Below are positions 24,127-32,915 of a DNA stretch of 64,000 bases, one piece after another; positions within the stretch are counted from its first letter, which is position 1; each line of letters opens with the position of its first letter. The notes under the pieces were generated by a model. That model had not been told where the DNA came from. It ran no database searches and was given only the letters and a program-made list of their open reading frames with translations. Source of the stretch: Nocardia sp. CY41 (GTDB lineage Bacteria; Actinomycetota; Actinomycetes; Mycobacteriales; Mycobacteriaceae); contig NZ_VUOS01000020.1 in the NCBI RefSeq assembly GCF_009829325.1, positions 124,001 to 188,000 of the forward strand, given 5' to 3'. The position numbers and the translations under genes are program-made.

Positions 24127-25200
24127 GTGACAGCGCAGATCCGGCCGGACCTCGAATCGATCCCGGCGTACACCCCCGGCCGCAGCAATCCAGGCGCGGT
24201 CAAATTGGCCAGCAACGAGACGACCGTCGGGCCGCTGCCCGCCGCCGCCAAGGCCATTGCCGAGGCGGCCGAGCTGGCCAACCGGTATCCGGACAATCAG
24301 GTCACCGAGCTGCGGACGGCGCTGGCCGAGTTCCTCGGAGTCGGCTACGACAATGTCGCGGTCGGCTGCGGCAGCGTGGCGCTCTGCCAGGAACTGGTAC
24401 AGATCACCTGCTCGTCCCCGTCCGACGAGGTGCTGTTCGCGTGGCGCTCGTTCGAGGCCTACCCGATCGTCACCAAGGTGGGCAACGCCACCGCCGTGCA
24501 GGTCCCGCTCACGCCGGGTCAGGTGCACGATTTGGACGCGCTGGCCGCCGCCGTCACGGAGCGGACCAAGTTGGTCTTCGTCTGCAACCCGAACAACCCG
24601 ACCGGGACCGCCGTCGGGAAGACCGAGCTGGTCCGGTTCCTGGACGCGGTGCCGTCGCACGTACTGGTGGTGCTGGACGAGGCGTACTACGAGTACGTGC
24701 GGCTGGCCGACCACCCCGACGGCGTCGAGATCGGCCGCACGAGGCCCAATGTGGTTGTGCTGCGCACCTTCTCCAAGGCTTACGGCCTGGCCGGCCTGCG
24801 GGTGGGTTACGCGGTGGGCGCCCCGGCGGTGATCACGGCGCTGCTGAAGGTGCATATCCCGTTCAGCGTGAACCGGCTCGCACAGGCGGCGGCGATCGCG
24901 TCGCTGGAGTCGCGCCACGAATTGCTGGATCGCACCGACCTTCTGGTCACCGAACGCGAACGGGTGCGCGACGCGCTGGTGGCGCTGGGGTACCCGGTGC
25001 CGCCGAGCGAGGCGAACTTCGTCTGGCTGCCGCTAGGGGCGCGCAGCGCCGAATTCGGCGAGGCCAGCGCGGCGGCCGGGGTGCTGGTGCGTCCGTACGG
25101 AACCGACGGGGTGCGCGTCACCATCGGCGACCCGCACGAGAACGATCTCTTCCTGAGCTTCGCCGGTGAGCCGGAGGTGCTCGCCCGGTTCCTGGGTTAG
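24127..25200 (+). CDS. hisC2: Histidinol-phosphate / aromatic amino acid aminotransferase (HisC2/Pat type)
   Basis: A 357-residue fold-type I PLP aminotransferase: KLASNETTVGPLP at the start, RYPDNQ, FVCNPNNPTGT (152-161), VVLDEAYYEYV with the PLP Asp, and RTFSKAYGLAGLR with Lys217 as the PLP lysine. The start GTG at 24127 has GGTTGGAG upstream. Mycobacterial Rv3772 in the same neighbourhood is the HisC2/Pat aminotransferase for phenylalanine/tyrosine synthesis. Histidinol-phosphate activity cannot be excluded. Its stop overlaps the convergent esterase gene by 4 nt. Confidence 0.88.
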   Translation: MTAQIRPDLESIPAYTPGRSNPGAVKLASNETTVGPLPAAAKAIAEAAELANRYPDNQVTELRTALAEFLGVGYDNVAVGCGSVALCQELVQITCSSPSDEVLFAWRSFEAYPIVTKVGNATAVQVPLTPGQVHDLDALAAAVTERTKLVFVCNPNNPTGTAVGKTELVRFLDAVPSHVLVVLDEAYYEYVRLADHPDGVEIGRTRPNVVVLRTFSKAYGLAGLRVGYAVGAPAVITALLKVHIPFSVNRLAQAAAIASLESRHELLDRTDLLVTERERVRDALVALGYPVPPSEANFVWLPLGARSAEFGEASAAAGVLVRPYGTDGVRVTIGDPHENDLFLSFAGEPEVLARFLG

Positions 25201-26270
25201 CGGACCCCGATCGCGGGCGCGATCGTCGGCCAGGAGAGCGCGAGCTCGTCCTCCCAGTACGGCCAGGAGTGCGTCCCGGTGGCCCGGAAGTGGGCGGTGA
25301 TCGGGATGCCGAGCGACCGCAGCCGATCGGTGAGCCGCCGGGTGCAGGCGTTCGTGGCGGCCTCCAGCGGCCCGCCGAACGTGATGGCGCTGGGCAGGTC
25401 GACGTTCGGTGTGCCGGGTACGTCGTGCACGCCGGGCAGGCCGCTGCCCACCGACAGGTAGATCGTCTTGCCGCGCAAGGCGTCCGCGTGCAGGGTGACG
25501 TCGTGCGCCAGCCAGGCCGGGTCGTCCTGTTTGCCGAACATGTTGTCCGGCTCGCCCATGTAGGTGGCCACCACGGCGCGCGCCTGCGCCTGGCCGATGT
25601 CGGTGCCCATCGAGAAGCAGCCGCTGTGCGCCGCGATCGCCTTGTAGAGCGTCGGCTGCCGGAACGCCAGCATCATCGCCGCCTCCGCGCCCATGGAGAC
25701 GCCCATGACCGCGTTGGTGCCGTTGCCGTCGAACTTCGCGTCGATCAGCGGGGGCAGCTCCTTGGTCAGGAACGTCTCCCACTTGTTGGTCCCGAGCACC
25801 GGGTCGGGTTGCTGCCAGTCGGTGTAGAAGCTGGCCGGGCCGCCGACGGTGAGCACGACGTTGACATCCTTGTCCGCGTAGAAGCGGTCGGCGTGCCCGA
25901 GTTCGGTCCAGTTGTTGCTGTCGGGGCTTGCGCTGCGGCCGTCGAGCATGTACACGGTCGGACGCGGGCGCGACTGGTCGCGCGGCAGCAATACCTGCAC
26001 CTCTACCACCCGGCTCATCGCGGGGGAGGCGACGTACACACGCAGCCATCGATCATTGATCGGTTCGATGCCCTCGATCCGAGGTGTGGACGGTTGCTTA
26101 CTGGTGGGCTCGGCCGGGCCGGGGCCGTCGGCGGAACCGGTATTCACCGGCGGCGGTTTGCCGGGCGCCGCCGTGACCTGCGGGGCACCGAAGGACACCG
26201 CACCGGAGACGAGTGCGGCACTGATCAAGGCGCTGGAAAGCCAACGCCGCACCCCGCGGCGACACAGCAT
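25197..26270 (-). CDS. Secreted antigen-85-like esterase / mycolyltransferase
   Basis: A 357-residue exported protein with a basic, hydrophobic signal peptide (MLCRRGVRRW then ALISAALVSGAV) and a likely Ala-rich cleavage site near 34. A Pro-rich linker follows, then the Ag85-type domain: VYMLDGRSASPDSNNW, nucleophile Ser192 in GVSMGAEAAM, and THSWPYWEDEL near the C-terminus, which supplies the catalytic His. Ag85 proteins transfer mycolate to trehalose or arabinogalactan outside the membrane. ATG at 26270 has AGGATGG about 6 nt upstream. The distance from true Ag85 (longer linker) leaves the substrate open. Confidence 0.87.
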   Translation of the reverse strand: MLCRRGVRRWLSSALISAALVSGAVSFGAPQVTAAPGKPPPVNTGSADGPGPAEPTSKQPSTPRIEGIEPINDRWLRVYVASPAMSRVVEVQVLLPRDQSRPRPTVYMLDGRSASPDSNNWTELGHADRFYADKDVNVVLTVGGPASFYTDWQQPDPVLGTNKWETFLTKELPPLIDAKFDGNGTNAVMGVSMGAEAAMMLAFRQPTLYKAIAAHSGCFSMGTDIGQAQARAVVATYMGEPDNMFGKQDDPAWLAHDVTLHADALRGKTIYLSVGSGLPGVHDVPGTPNVDLPSAITFGGPLEAATNACTRRLTDRLRSLGIPITAHFRATGTHSWPYWEDELALSWPTIAPAIGVR

Positions 26271-26340
26271 GCGAACCATCCTGCCAGAGACATCGAGGGT
26301 GGGCCGAAGCCCGTTGTCCGGTCGAGGAGTACAACCGCGC

Positions 26341-27390
26341 TCACCGTGCGGCCAGACCGTCCTGCCAGCGCCGCTCCACACCGGCGAAACGCCACACCGC
26401 GAGGGCGACCGCCCAGGTGAGCACGAACAGCCCGACGATGATGAAGCCGAGATCGCCCAAATCCAGATTTCCGATCCAGGCGAGGACGCCCGATTCCACT
26501 TCGAGCCGCTCGGCGAAGATCGAGAGGATCTCCTGCCCGCCGATCAGCAGTGCCACCGCGACCGACAGCCCCGTGATCACCAGGTTGTAGTAGATCTTGC
26601 GCACCGGCCCGGCGAAGGCCCAGTCGTAGGCGAAGCTCATGAACGAGCCGTCCAGCGAGTCGAACAGCGCCATGCCCGCCGAGAACAGCACGGGCAGCAC
26701 CAGAATGGCATACCAGGGTAGCCCGGTGGCCGCCGCGCCGCCCGCGATCACCAGCAGCCCGACCTCGGTGACCGTGTCGAAGCCGAGGCCGAACAGCACG
26801 CCGACCGGATACATGTGCCCAGGCCTGCGGACGAGGCCGATCACCGGCCGCAGCACCCGGTTGAGCAGGCCCCGGCTGTCCAGCTGCCTTTCCAGCTGCG
26901 CCTCGTCGTACTCGCCGCGGCGCAGCTGCCGGAACACCCGCCAGATCCCCACCAGTGACGCCAGATTGAGCAGGCCGATCAGGATGAGGAACGCGCCGGA
27001 GACGCTGGTGCCCCACAGCCCCGTCCAGCGTTGCAGGGCCGAATCCTCGTCTGCCAAGCCGGCCGCCAGTGCTCGCACGCCGAACGCGAGCAACGCCACG
27101 AGCACGAATACCACCGTGGAGTGGCCCAGCGCGAACCAGAAGCCGACCGTCTGGACTTTCCGCTTCCCGAGCTCCGCCACCAATTTTCGGGTGGTGTTAT
27201 CGATCGCGGCGATATGGTCGGCGTCGAACGCGTGCCGCATACCGAGCGTGTACGCCGTCACTCCGAGGCCGACGCCGAACACCGAACCTTCGATCACATA
27301 GTGATTCGGCGCGACGAACAGCAGAAGCGTCCCCCAGCCGAGGATGTGCAGGGCGACGACGGTGACGGCCATACCGATGACACTGCGCAC
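26341..27390 (-). CDS. Nickel/cobalt transporter, NiCoT (HoxN/NixA) family
   Basis: A 349-residue protein with about eight membrane helices. The signature RHAFDADHIAAIDN in helix II is the metal-recognition motif, and LGFDTVTE and GMALFDSLDGSFM are the later NiCoT motifs. It imports Ni2+ and/or Co2+ across the inner membrane. GTG at 27390 is preferred because GAGGGG lies about 7 nt upstream; longer starts exist at 27405 and 27441. No nickel or cobalamin enzyme gene lies next to it here, and I see no recognised cobalamin riboswitch. Confidence 0.92.
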   Translation of the reverse strand: MRSVIGMAVTVVALHILGWGTLLLFVAPNHYVIEGSVFGVGLGVTAYTLGMRHAFDADHIAAIDNTTRKLVAELGKRKVQTVGFWFALGHSTVVFVLVALLAFGVRALAAGLADEDSALQRWTGLWGTSVSGAFLILIGLLNLASLVGIWRVFRQLRRGEYDEAQLERQLDSRGLLNRVLRPVIGLVRRPGHMYPVGVLFGLGFDTVTEVGLLVIAGGAAATGLPWYAILVLPVLFSAGMALFDSLDGSFMSFAYDWAFAGPVRKIYYNLVITGLSVAVALLIGGQEILSIFAERLEVESGVLAWIGNLDLGDLGFIIVGLFVLTWAVALAVWRFAGVERRWQDGLAAR

Positions 27391-27808
27391 GAGCGAACCC
27401 CTCACCCCCGAAAAGCAGACCCGGTCAACGATACTGGACACCGCTTGTTCCGGTTCGCGTCTCGGGCCGATCCAGCAAATCCAGCAAATCTTGGCACACC
27501 ATCAGCACACCGGTCGTACGCTGAGCGCCGGGCCTTTTCCGGGTATCGAACTAGGACGGGCATGACCGGGTATTCGCACCGCCGGCGTCGAGGTCACCGC
27601 GCCGCGCTTCGCCGCGCGATGCGGACCGGACGCCCGGTTCGCAGCCGCGACCGTCCTTCCGTCATCCCGGCGAGGCGTGCGCGGAGGCTATTTCGTGGCA
27701 TCGTCCCCGTGCGCCTTCGAGGACCCCCGCGACGCCGGCGGTACCGGCGCGAATTCTCTGCTCGATTCTTCTGTTCCACCGCAGGATCCATGCCCGACGG
27801 AGAAAACC
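27391..27808. other. Intergenic region between the Ni/Co transporter and nos
   Basis: About 418 nt containing the two divergent promoters. It holds a short direct repeat (CCAGCAAAT twice at about 27473-27490) and an Arg-rich frame that continues into nos out of frame and which I do not believe is coding. A GGAG ribosome binding site for nos is at its right edge. Confidence 0.5.
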
Positions 27809-28957
27809 GTGAATCCAGTGTCACCCGCCTGCTCGCTCGAGCACGAATCGAACACGACTCGCCTTCCCGATCTGGAACGCCGAATGCGGGAGTGCGACGA
27901 GTTCTTCCGGCTGCCCGAACTGGCGCACCTGAGCGCCCAGCGCAGGCGCAGCGCGCTGGAGCAGCTCGAAATGACCGGCACCTATCTCCAGACCGCCGAG
28001 GAGATCCTGATCGGAGCCAAACTCGCGTGGCGTAATCACGCCCGCTGCGTGGGCCGCAAACACTGGCGCTCGTTGAAATTGCTCGACGCCCGGCGGGTGC
28101 GCACGGCGCGCGATCTGGCCGAGGTCTGCTGGCAGCACCTGCACATGGCCACCAACGGCGGCGCCATCCAGTCGATGATCACCGTGGGGCCGCCGCGGCA
28201 GCCGGACGGACGCGAGTTCCGCATCGTCAGCCCGCAGATCATCCGCTACGCGGGCTATCGCAACGGGGACGGCACGGTGACCGGTGACGCCGCCAACGTC
28301 GAGCTCACCGAGTTGGCGACGAAGCTCGGGTGGCGGGGTGCCGGAACGCCTTTCGACATCCTTCCGCTGCTGATCAGCACGCCGGACGAGCCGATACGCT
28401 GGTTCGACATCCCGCCAGAGCTGGCGCAGGAGGTGGAACTCGAACATCCGGAGTTCGAATGGTTCGCCGGTCTCGGCCTGCGCTGGCACGCCTTACCCGC
28501 GGTCTCCGACATGAATCTCGAGGTCGGCGGCATGACATACCCGTTCGCGCCGTTCAACGGCTGGTATCTGGGGGCGGAGATCGGCGCGCGGAATCTCAGC
28601 GACACCAACCGATACAACATGCTGCCGCTGATCGCGGAGATGATGTGCCTGGACACCAGGGCCGAGCGCAACCTGTGGCGCGATCAGGCCTTGGTCGAAT
28701 TGAACCGCGCGGTGCTCTACAGTTTTCGCAAAGCCGGCGTGTACATCGTCGACCACCACACCGTCGCCAAGCAGTTCTGCGATCACGTCAAACGTGAGGA
28801 GGCCGCGGGCCGCGCCTGCCCCACCGACTGGTCGTGGATCAACCCGCCCATCTCGTCCGGGCTGACGCCGACCTTCCACCGCTACTACGACCCACCCGAC
28901 CTGGATATTCGCCCGAACTTCGTCCGCAGGGACGTCGGCGCGGACGCGAACCTGTAA
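27809..28957 (+). CDS. nos: Bacterial nitric oxide synthase oxygenase
   Basis: A 382-residue protein of the length of bacterial NOS oxygenase domains. Residues 74-83 (WRNHARCVGR) contain the proximal heme ligand Cys80. The substrate-site region PFNGWYLGAEIG carries the Glu that binds the arginine guanidinium, and RYNMLPLIAEMM and the C-terminal WINPPISSGLTPTFH match the pterin/dimer region. It oxidises L-Arg to NO and citrulline using a borrowed reductase, because no reductase domain or neighbour is present. GTG at 27809 has GGAG about 6 nt upstream. Confidence 0.94.
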   Translation: MNPVSPACSLEHESNTTRLPDLERRMRECDEFFRLPELAHLSAQRRRSALEQLEMTGTYLQTAEEILIGAKLAWRNHARCVGRKHWRSLKLLDARRVRTARDLAEVCWQHLHMATNGGAIQSMITVGPPRQPDGREFRIVSPQIIRYAGYRNGDGTVTGDAANVELTELATKLGWRGAGTPFDILPLLISTPDEPIRWFDIPPELAQEVELEHPEFEWFAGLGLRWHALPAVSDMNLEVGGMTYPFAPFNGWYLGAEIGARNLSDTNRYNMLPLIAEMMCLDTRAERNLWRDQALVELNRAVLYSFRKAGVYIVDHHTVAKQFCDHVKREEAAGRACPTDWSWINPPISSGLTPTFHRYYDPPDLDIRPNFVRRDVGADANL

Positions 28958-29082
28958 CCACCGCGGTTCCGAGCGAATCGCCTCCGCTACGTGTCCACCG
29001 CGAGTTCTCCGTCAGTTTTCGGCCAGCTCACGTGAGCTGTCGGTTCCTCCAGCAGGGCGACCAGGGCCGATATCCTGGAAGC

Positions 29083-29871
29083 GTGCGATTTGTCAGGGGT
29101 CGGCCCGGGGCCCCGCTTGAACGGTTCATCGCCTACTTCTGGGCGGTGGAGGATGTTCCGGCTCGGGGGTCGGCACGGTTGGTGCCCAGCGGAACATTGG
29201 ATCTGGTGGTCAACCTGCGCGACGACTTCGTACGGGTGAATGGGCAGGCGCACTCAGGCATAGTGGCGGCAGGGGCTTACGGCCGGCACGTCACCTCCGA
29301 CGATCACGCGCTCGCTTCGGCCATGGGCGTCCATTTCAAACCGGGCGGCGCGCTGCCGTTTCTCGCCGCGCCACCGGGAGAGCTCGCCGATAGACACGTT
29401 GATCTAGAAGCACTCTGGGGGCGTTCGGCTATCGAGTTGCGTGAGCGCCTTTGCGCGGCATCCACGACGGCCGAGCGATTCGCCATCATGACAGCAGCGT
29501 TGCGGTCCCGGCTGCCGGATCATGTTCCGGGGCATCGCGCGATGCCGTTCGCACTTCAGCAGCTTGCCCAGCCTGGTCGCACGGTCGGCGACGTGGCGTC
29601 GAGCGTGGAACTCAGCCCCCGCCGGTTCATCCAGGTGTTCACGCGTGAAGTCGGGATGACGCCGAAGCACCTGAGCCGGATACTGCGATTCCAGCGTTTC
29701 AGCGAACTCGCGCGGCGCGCCGACAATCCCGACTGGGGGGAACTCGCCGCGGCATGCGGCTACTTCGATCAAGCCCATCTCATCAACGAGGTCCGCGAGT
29801 TCACCGGCACGACACCTGTCGGCCTGAGCCGCACAGCACAGCGCTTCGATGATCTGTACCTGCTCGGCTAG
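29083..29871 (+). CDS. AraC-family transcriptional regulator
   Basis: A 262-residue protein. The N-terminal half (RPGAPLERFIAYFWAVEDVP, LVPSGTLDLVVNL, MGVHFKPGGALPF) is the ligand or sensor domain common in AraC-type DUF6597 regulators. The C-terminal half has the two AraC helix-turn-helix units (RTVGDVASSVELSPRRFIQVF and ELAAACGYFDQAHLINEVRE). GTG at 29083 is used. It lies upstream of a DUF998 gene on the same strand, which is a likely target. Confidence 0.9.
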   Translation: MRFVRGRPGAPLERFIAYFWAVEDVPARGSARLVPSGTLDLVVNLRDDFVRVNGQAHSGIVAAGAYGRHVTSDDHALASAMGVHFKPGGALPFLAAPPGELADRHVDLEALWGRSAIELRERLCAASTTAERFAIMTAALRSRLPDHVPGHRAMPFALQQLAQPGRTVGDVASSVELSPRRFIQVFTREVGMTPKHLSRILRFQRFSELARRADNPDWGELAAACGYFDQAHLINEVREFTGTTPVGLSRTAQRFDDLYLLG

Positions 29872-29946
29872 GGGTCAAATTTCTCCAATACCCGATGTCA
29901 GCGCGCGCCCTAGCGTATGGGCACGCGTCGAAACGGAGAGATAGAG

Positions 29947-30597
29947 ATGATCATCGAGCAGAAGACACCGACCGCGGTTCGAACTGGTGCGTTGCTGGCC
30001 TGCGGAGCAGTAGCTGGTCCGCTCTACATCGCTGTTACCGCGATCGAGGCGACGACCCGCGCGGGCTTCGACCCGACGCAGCACCGCTACAACGTGTTGT
30101 CGACCGGCGATCTCGGCTGGATCCATCGCCTCAACTACGGAGTGGCGGGGGTCTTGATGATCCTGTTCGCGGTCGGTGTCAGCCGTGTCTTGCGCGACGG
30201 CCGAGCCGGACGGTGGGCGCCGCGGCTGTTCGGGCTGTACGGCGTCGCATATATCTGTAGCGGCCTATTCACTGCCGACCCGGTGATCGGCTTCCCGCAA
30301 GGAACGGTATCGGAGTCGACAACCTGGCATGGGATGCTCCTGATGGCCTCTCGCACGGCCAGTTCCGTCTTCCTCATCGGCGCGATCGTGCTGATCGCAG
30401 GTTGGTTCATGGCCAGAGGGCTGCGCGTCTGGGCCTGGTTCACCTGGGCGGTACCGATTTCCATGGCAGCCTACGGAGTAGCCGGAGCCGTGGTGGACAC
30501 CTCCACGAAGTACCTGCTGTTCCTGCTACCGGGCATCTCGATGTGGGTCTGGATCACCGCCCTTGCCCTGCATCTGAACTCGAAGACCGACCACTGA
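29947..30597 (+). CDS. DUF998 family integral membrane protein
   Basis: A 216-residue protein with about six hydrophobic segments. It contains ALLACGAVAGPLYIAVTAIE, RAGFDPTQHRYNVLSTGDLG after TM1, and FTADPVIGFPQGT mid-protein, matching DUF998. ATG at 29947 has GGAGAG upstream; an upstream in-frame ATG at 29917 lacks this. It lies 75 nt after the AraC regulator and is followed by a strong terminator, so it probably ends that unit. Function unknown. Confidence 0.83.
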   Translation: MIIEQKTPTAVRTGALLACGAVAGPLYIAVTAIEATTRAGFDPTQHRYNVLSTGDLGWIHRLNYGVAGVLMILFAVGVSRVLRDGRAGRWAPRLFGLYGVAYICSGLFTADPVIGFPQGTVSESTTWHGMLLMASRTASSVFLIGAIVLIAGWFMARGLRVWAWFTWAVPISMAAYGVAGAVVDTSTKYLLFLLPGISMWVWITALALHLNSKTDH

Positions 30598-30604
30598 ACT
30601 TCCG

Positions 30605-30642
30605 GAAGGGGCCGTTCACTGTAGGACACTGAACGGCCCTTC
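30605..30642 (+). terminator. Intrinsic terminator-like hairpin after the DUF998 gene
   Basis: A stem GAAGGGGCCGTTCA / TGAACGGCCCTTC with one mismatch or bulge lies 8 nt after the stop codon. Confidence 0.8.
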
Positions 30643-30660
30643 GCCGCTCCCGGGACGGCG

Positions 30661-30677
30661 GTGGAACACCACTGAGG
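30661..30677. repeat. Possible remnant of the palindromic repeat arm
   Basis: The 17-mer GTGGAACACCACTGAGG matches the left arm plus loop edge of the 22039-22094 repeat (read on its minus strand) at all but one position. The rest of the element is not recognisable here. It lies in about 300 nt without a gene between the DUF998 terminator and tRNA-Ser(TGA). Confidence 0.35.
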
Positions 30678-30939
30678 TGCCACGGCGCGCAGAAGACCGC
30701 GGGTCAGCTCCGGGCCGTCGCGCCCGGACGGGGGTTCGGGCTGCCGCGTCCATCGCGGTGTCGCGGAAGCCGCGTTTGTTCACGACCGTCGAGCCCGAGT
30801 TGCCGCGTACGTCGGTGAGGCAGTGCTCCCAGCGGGGTGTCGAGGGCGGAGGCCCCGACATCCCCCCGATGCTTCCGGTGGTCGACCGGTGTTCTCCGCG
30901 GAGTCGAGAAAGTCCAAAACTATTCGCGACCTTCACTGG

Positions 30940-31024
30940 CGGAGACGGAGGGATTTGAACCCCCGGTCGCTCTCGCGACGCTCGCTTTCAAGGCGAGTGC
31001 ATTCGGCCGCTCTGCCACGTCTCC
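30940..31024 (-). tRNA. tRNA-Ser (anticodon TGA)
   Basis: An 85-nt tRNA with acceptor stem GGAGACG / CGTCTCC, discriminator G, a long variable arm and anticodon loop CTTGAAA, giving TGA, which reads UCA/UCG and others by wobble. It is the third serine tRNA in this window. Confidence 0.95.
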
Positions 31025-31048
31025 AGGGACACGATCGTAGCGGACGAG

Positions 31049-31549
31049 TCAGCCGGGGTGCTTGCCGATTTCCTCGTCGACGCGTCCGAAGACTTCGCCG
31101 ATCACGTCGAGCTGGGCCGGGGCGAGCAGATCGATGAAATGGCGGCGGACGGCTTCCACGTGGCCGGGCGCGGCGGCTTGCAGTCGGCGCAAGCCCTCGT
31201 CGGTGAGTTCGGCCAGCACGCCGCGGCCATCCTCCAGGCAGGTGTTGCGGCGCACCATCTGCTGTGCCTCCAGCCGCCGGATCTGATGGGTCAGTTTGCT
31301 GCGCGAGGACAGCACGCCGTCGGCCAGCTCGCTCATCCGCAGCGAGCGGTCGGGCGCCTCGGAGAGCAGGACCAGGATGCGGTATTCGGCGACGGTCAGG
31401 TCGCTGTCCCGTTGCAATTGACGATTCAGCGCCGTCATCAAACGCTGGTGGCCGTCCATGTAGGCGCGCCACGCGCGCTGCTGCGCCGGGGTGAGCCAGC
31501 GTGGCTCGGCCAGGACGCGACCGCTCGGTTCGGGATGCACGGTGGCCAT
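31049..31549 (-). CDS. MarR-family transcriptional regulator
   Basis: A 166-residue winged-helix protein: DLTVAEYRILVLLSEAP then SLRMSELADGVLSSRSKLTHQI with the recognition helix, and VRRNTCLEDGRGVLAELTDEG as the wing. ATG at 31549 is 41 nt after the stop of the FMN-dependent oxidase gene on the same strand, so it may be co-transcribed with it. It is probably a dimeric repressor; no effector can be read. Confidence 0.9.
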   Translation of the reverse strand: MATVHPEPSGRVLAEPRWLTPAQQRAWRAYMDGHQRLMTALNRQLQRDSDLTVAEYRILVLLSEAPDRSLRMSELADGVLSSRSKLTHQIRRLEAQQMVRRNTCLEDGRGVLAELTDEGLRRLQAAAPGHVEAVRRHFIDLLAPAQLDVIGEVFGRVDEEIGKHPG

Positions 31550-31590
31550 TCTATGCGTGGCGAACTGCGGAAATGGGCAACTCTCGCAGG

Positions 31591-32772
31591 TCAGCGCACC
31601 GTGGACAGCAGTGCGCGGTTCACCTCGGCCGGACTGGTGCATCCGGAGAGACCGAGCGCGGACTCGAAATCGGCCAGCAGCGCCCGCAACGCGTGCCGGA
31701 CGCCCGCGGCCCCCGCCAAGCCGAGACCGTAGGCCCACGGCCGACCGTACAGCACCGCTTTCGCGCCCAAGGCCAGCGCTACGAGCACGTCCGAACCGGT
31801 GCGCAGCCCGGAGTCGAACAGCACATCGGCGCGGTCGCCGACGGTGGCGACCACCGTCGGGAGCGCGTCCAGCGCCGCGATCGAGCCGTCCACTTGGCGG
31901 CCGCCGTGATTGCTCACCACCACGGCGTCCGCGCCGGCGTCCACCACCTGGCGCGCGTCGTCGGGATGCAGGATGCCTTTCACCGCGATCGGGAGGTCGG
32001 TCCACTCGCGCAGCCGGGCGAGATCGGCAGGCCGCAACGTGTGATTGCCGAACAGCCCCACCCAGGTGAGGATGGCCGTCCGCATCGCTTCCTCGCTCTC
32101 CTCCGGCGCGGCGGGCAGCTTGGCCCGGAACACCGGATCGGACAGATAGTTGGCGATGCCCTTGCCGTGCAGGAACGGCAGGTGGGCCTGTTCCAAGTCG
32201 CGCGGCCGCCAGCCGAGGGTGGGAGTGTCCACGGTGACCACGATCGCCGAGGCCCCGGCTCGCTCGGCACGCCGGACGAAGGAACAGGCCAGTTCGTCGT
32301 CGGCGGGCCAGTACAGCTGGTACCACCACGCACCGGCCGCCGCGCCGACGTCTTCGATGGTCGAGGAGGCCGCGGTGGACAGCACGGTCCCGATGCCGAG
32401 CTCCGCGGTCACTTCGGCCGCGATCACCTCGCCGCCCTCGTGCAGCAGTTCGAGGACACCGATCGGCGCGGTGAGCACGGGCGCCGCCAGCTTCGTGCCG
32501 AGCACTTCGACGGACAGATCGCGTGCGCCGGGCCCGGTGGAGCCGCGCAGCATCCGCGGCAGGATGCGGTACCGATCGAAGGCGGATCGATTGGCCGCGG
32601 CGGTACGTTCGGCAGACGCGCTGCCCGCGACATACGCGAAAGCGGCCGGATCCAATCTCTGCTGTGCGAGCGACTCCAAACCCGCGGCGGTCATCGGCCA
32701 CTCGGGTGTCGAACCACCCAGCCCACCCAAGTAGATCTCGTTCTGGAAATCGATGAAGCCGCCACTCACCAC
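31591..32772 (-). CDS. FMN-dependent alpha-hydroxy acid oxidase / lactate 2-monooxygenase-like
   Basis: A 393-residue TIM-barrel flavoenzyme. FAYVAGSASAERTAAANRSAFDRY, the PIGVLELLHEGGE FMN region, and VVVSNHGGRQVDGS with catalytic His (about 294) and the following Arg mark the lactate oxidase / lactate 2-monooxygenase family. GYLGG in the N-terminus (NEIYLGGLGG) is typical of the monooxygenase branch. GTG at 32772 is the start. It oxidises a small 2-hydroxy acid; specificity is uncertain. It lies upstream of a MarR regulator on the same strand. Confidence 0.88.
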   Translation of the reverse strand: MVSGGFIDFQNEIYLGGLGGSTPEWPMTAAGLESLAQQRLDPAAFAYVAGSASAERTAAANRSAFDRYRILPRMLRGSTGPGARDLSVEVLGTKLAAPVLTAPIGVLELLHEGGEVIAAEVTAELGIGTVLSTAASSTIEDVGAAAGAWWYQLYWPADDELACSFVRRAERAGASAIVVTVDTPTLGWRPRDLEQAHLPFLHGKGIANYLSDPVFRAKLPAAPEESEEAMRTAILTWVGLFGNHTLRPADLARLREWTDLPIAVKGILHPDDARQVVDAGADAVVVSNHGGRQVDGSIAALDALPTVVATVGDRADVLFDSGLRTGSDVLVALALGAKAVLYGRPWAYGLGLAGAAGVRHALRALLADFESALGLSGCTSPAEVNRALLSTVR

Positions 32773-32915
32773 CGGAACGGTAGTCCGTGACGCCGGTCAC
32801 CGCAGGCCGCTTGCCGGATTGCGTTTGCGCGAGTGTTTCCCTCCGTGTTCCGGTCGGGCGTGCCGACGCGGGGGGCAGCACACAGCCGTCGGTGCGCGCG
32901 GAGCACTATGACACG

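Noticed and set aside
26341..27441. Cobalamin riboswitch upstream of the Ni/Co transporter
   Set aside because: The upstream region shows no B12-box-like sequence or long structured leader that I could recognise.
27568..28035. Arg-rich frame (beginning MTGYSHRRRR) before and into nos
   Set aside because: It runs out of frame through the nos coding region with high Arg content, as shadow frames in GC-rich DNA do; the nos ribosome binding site is better placed.
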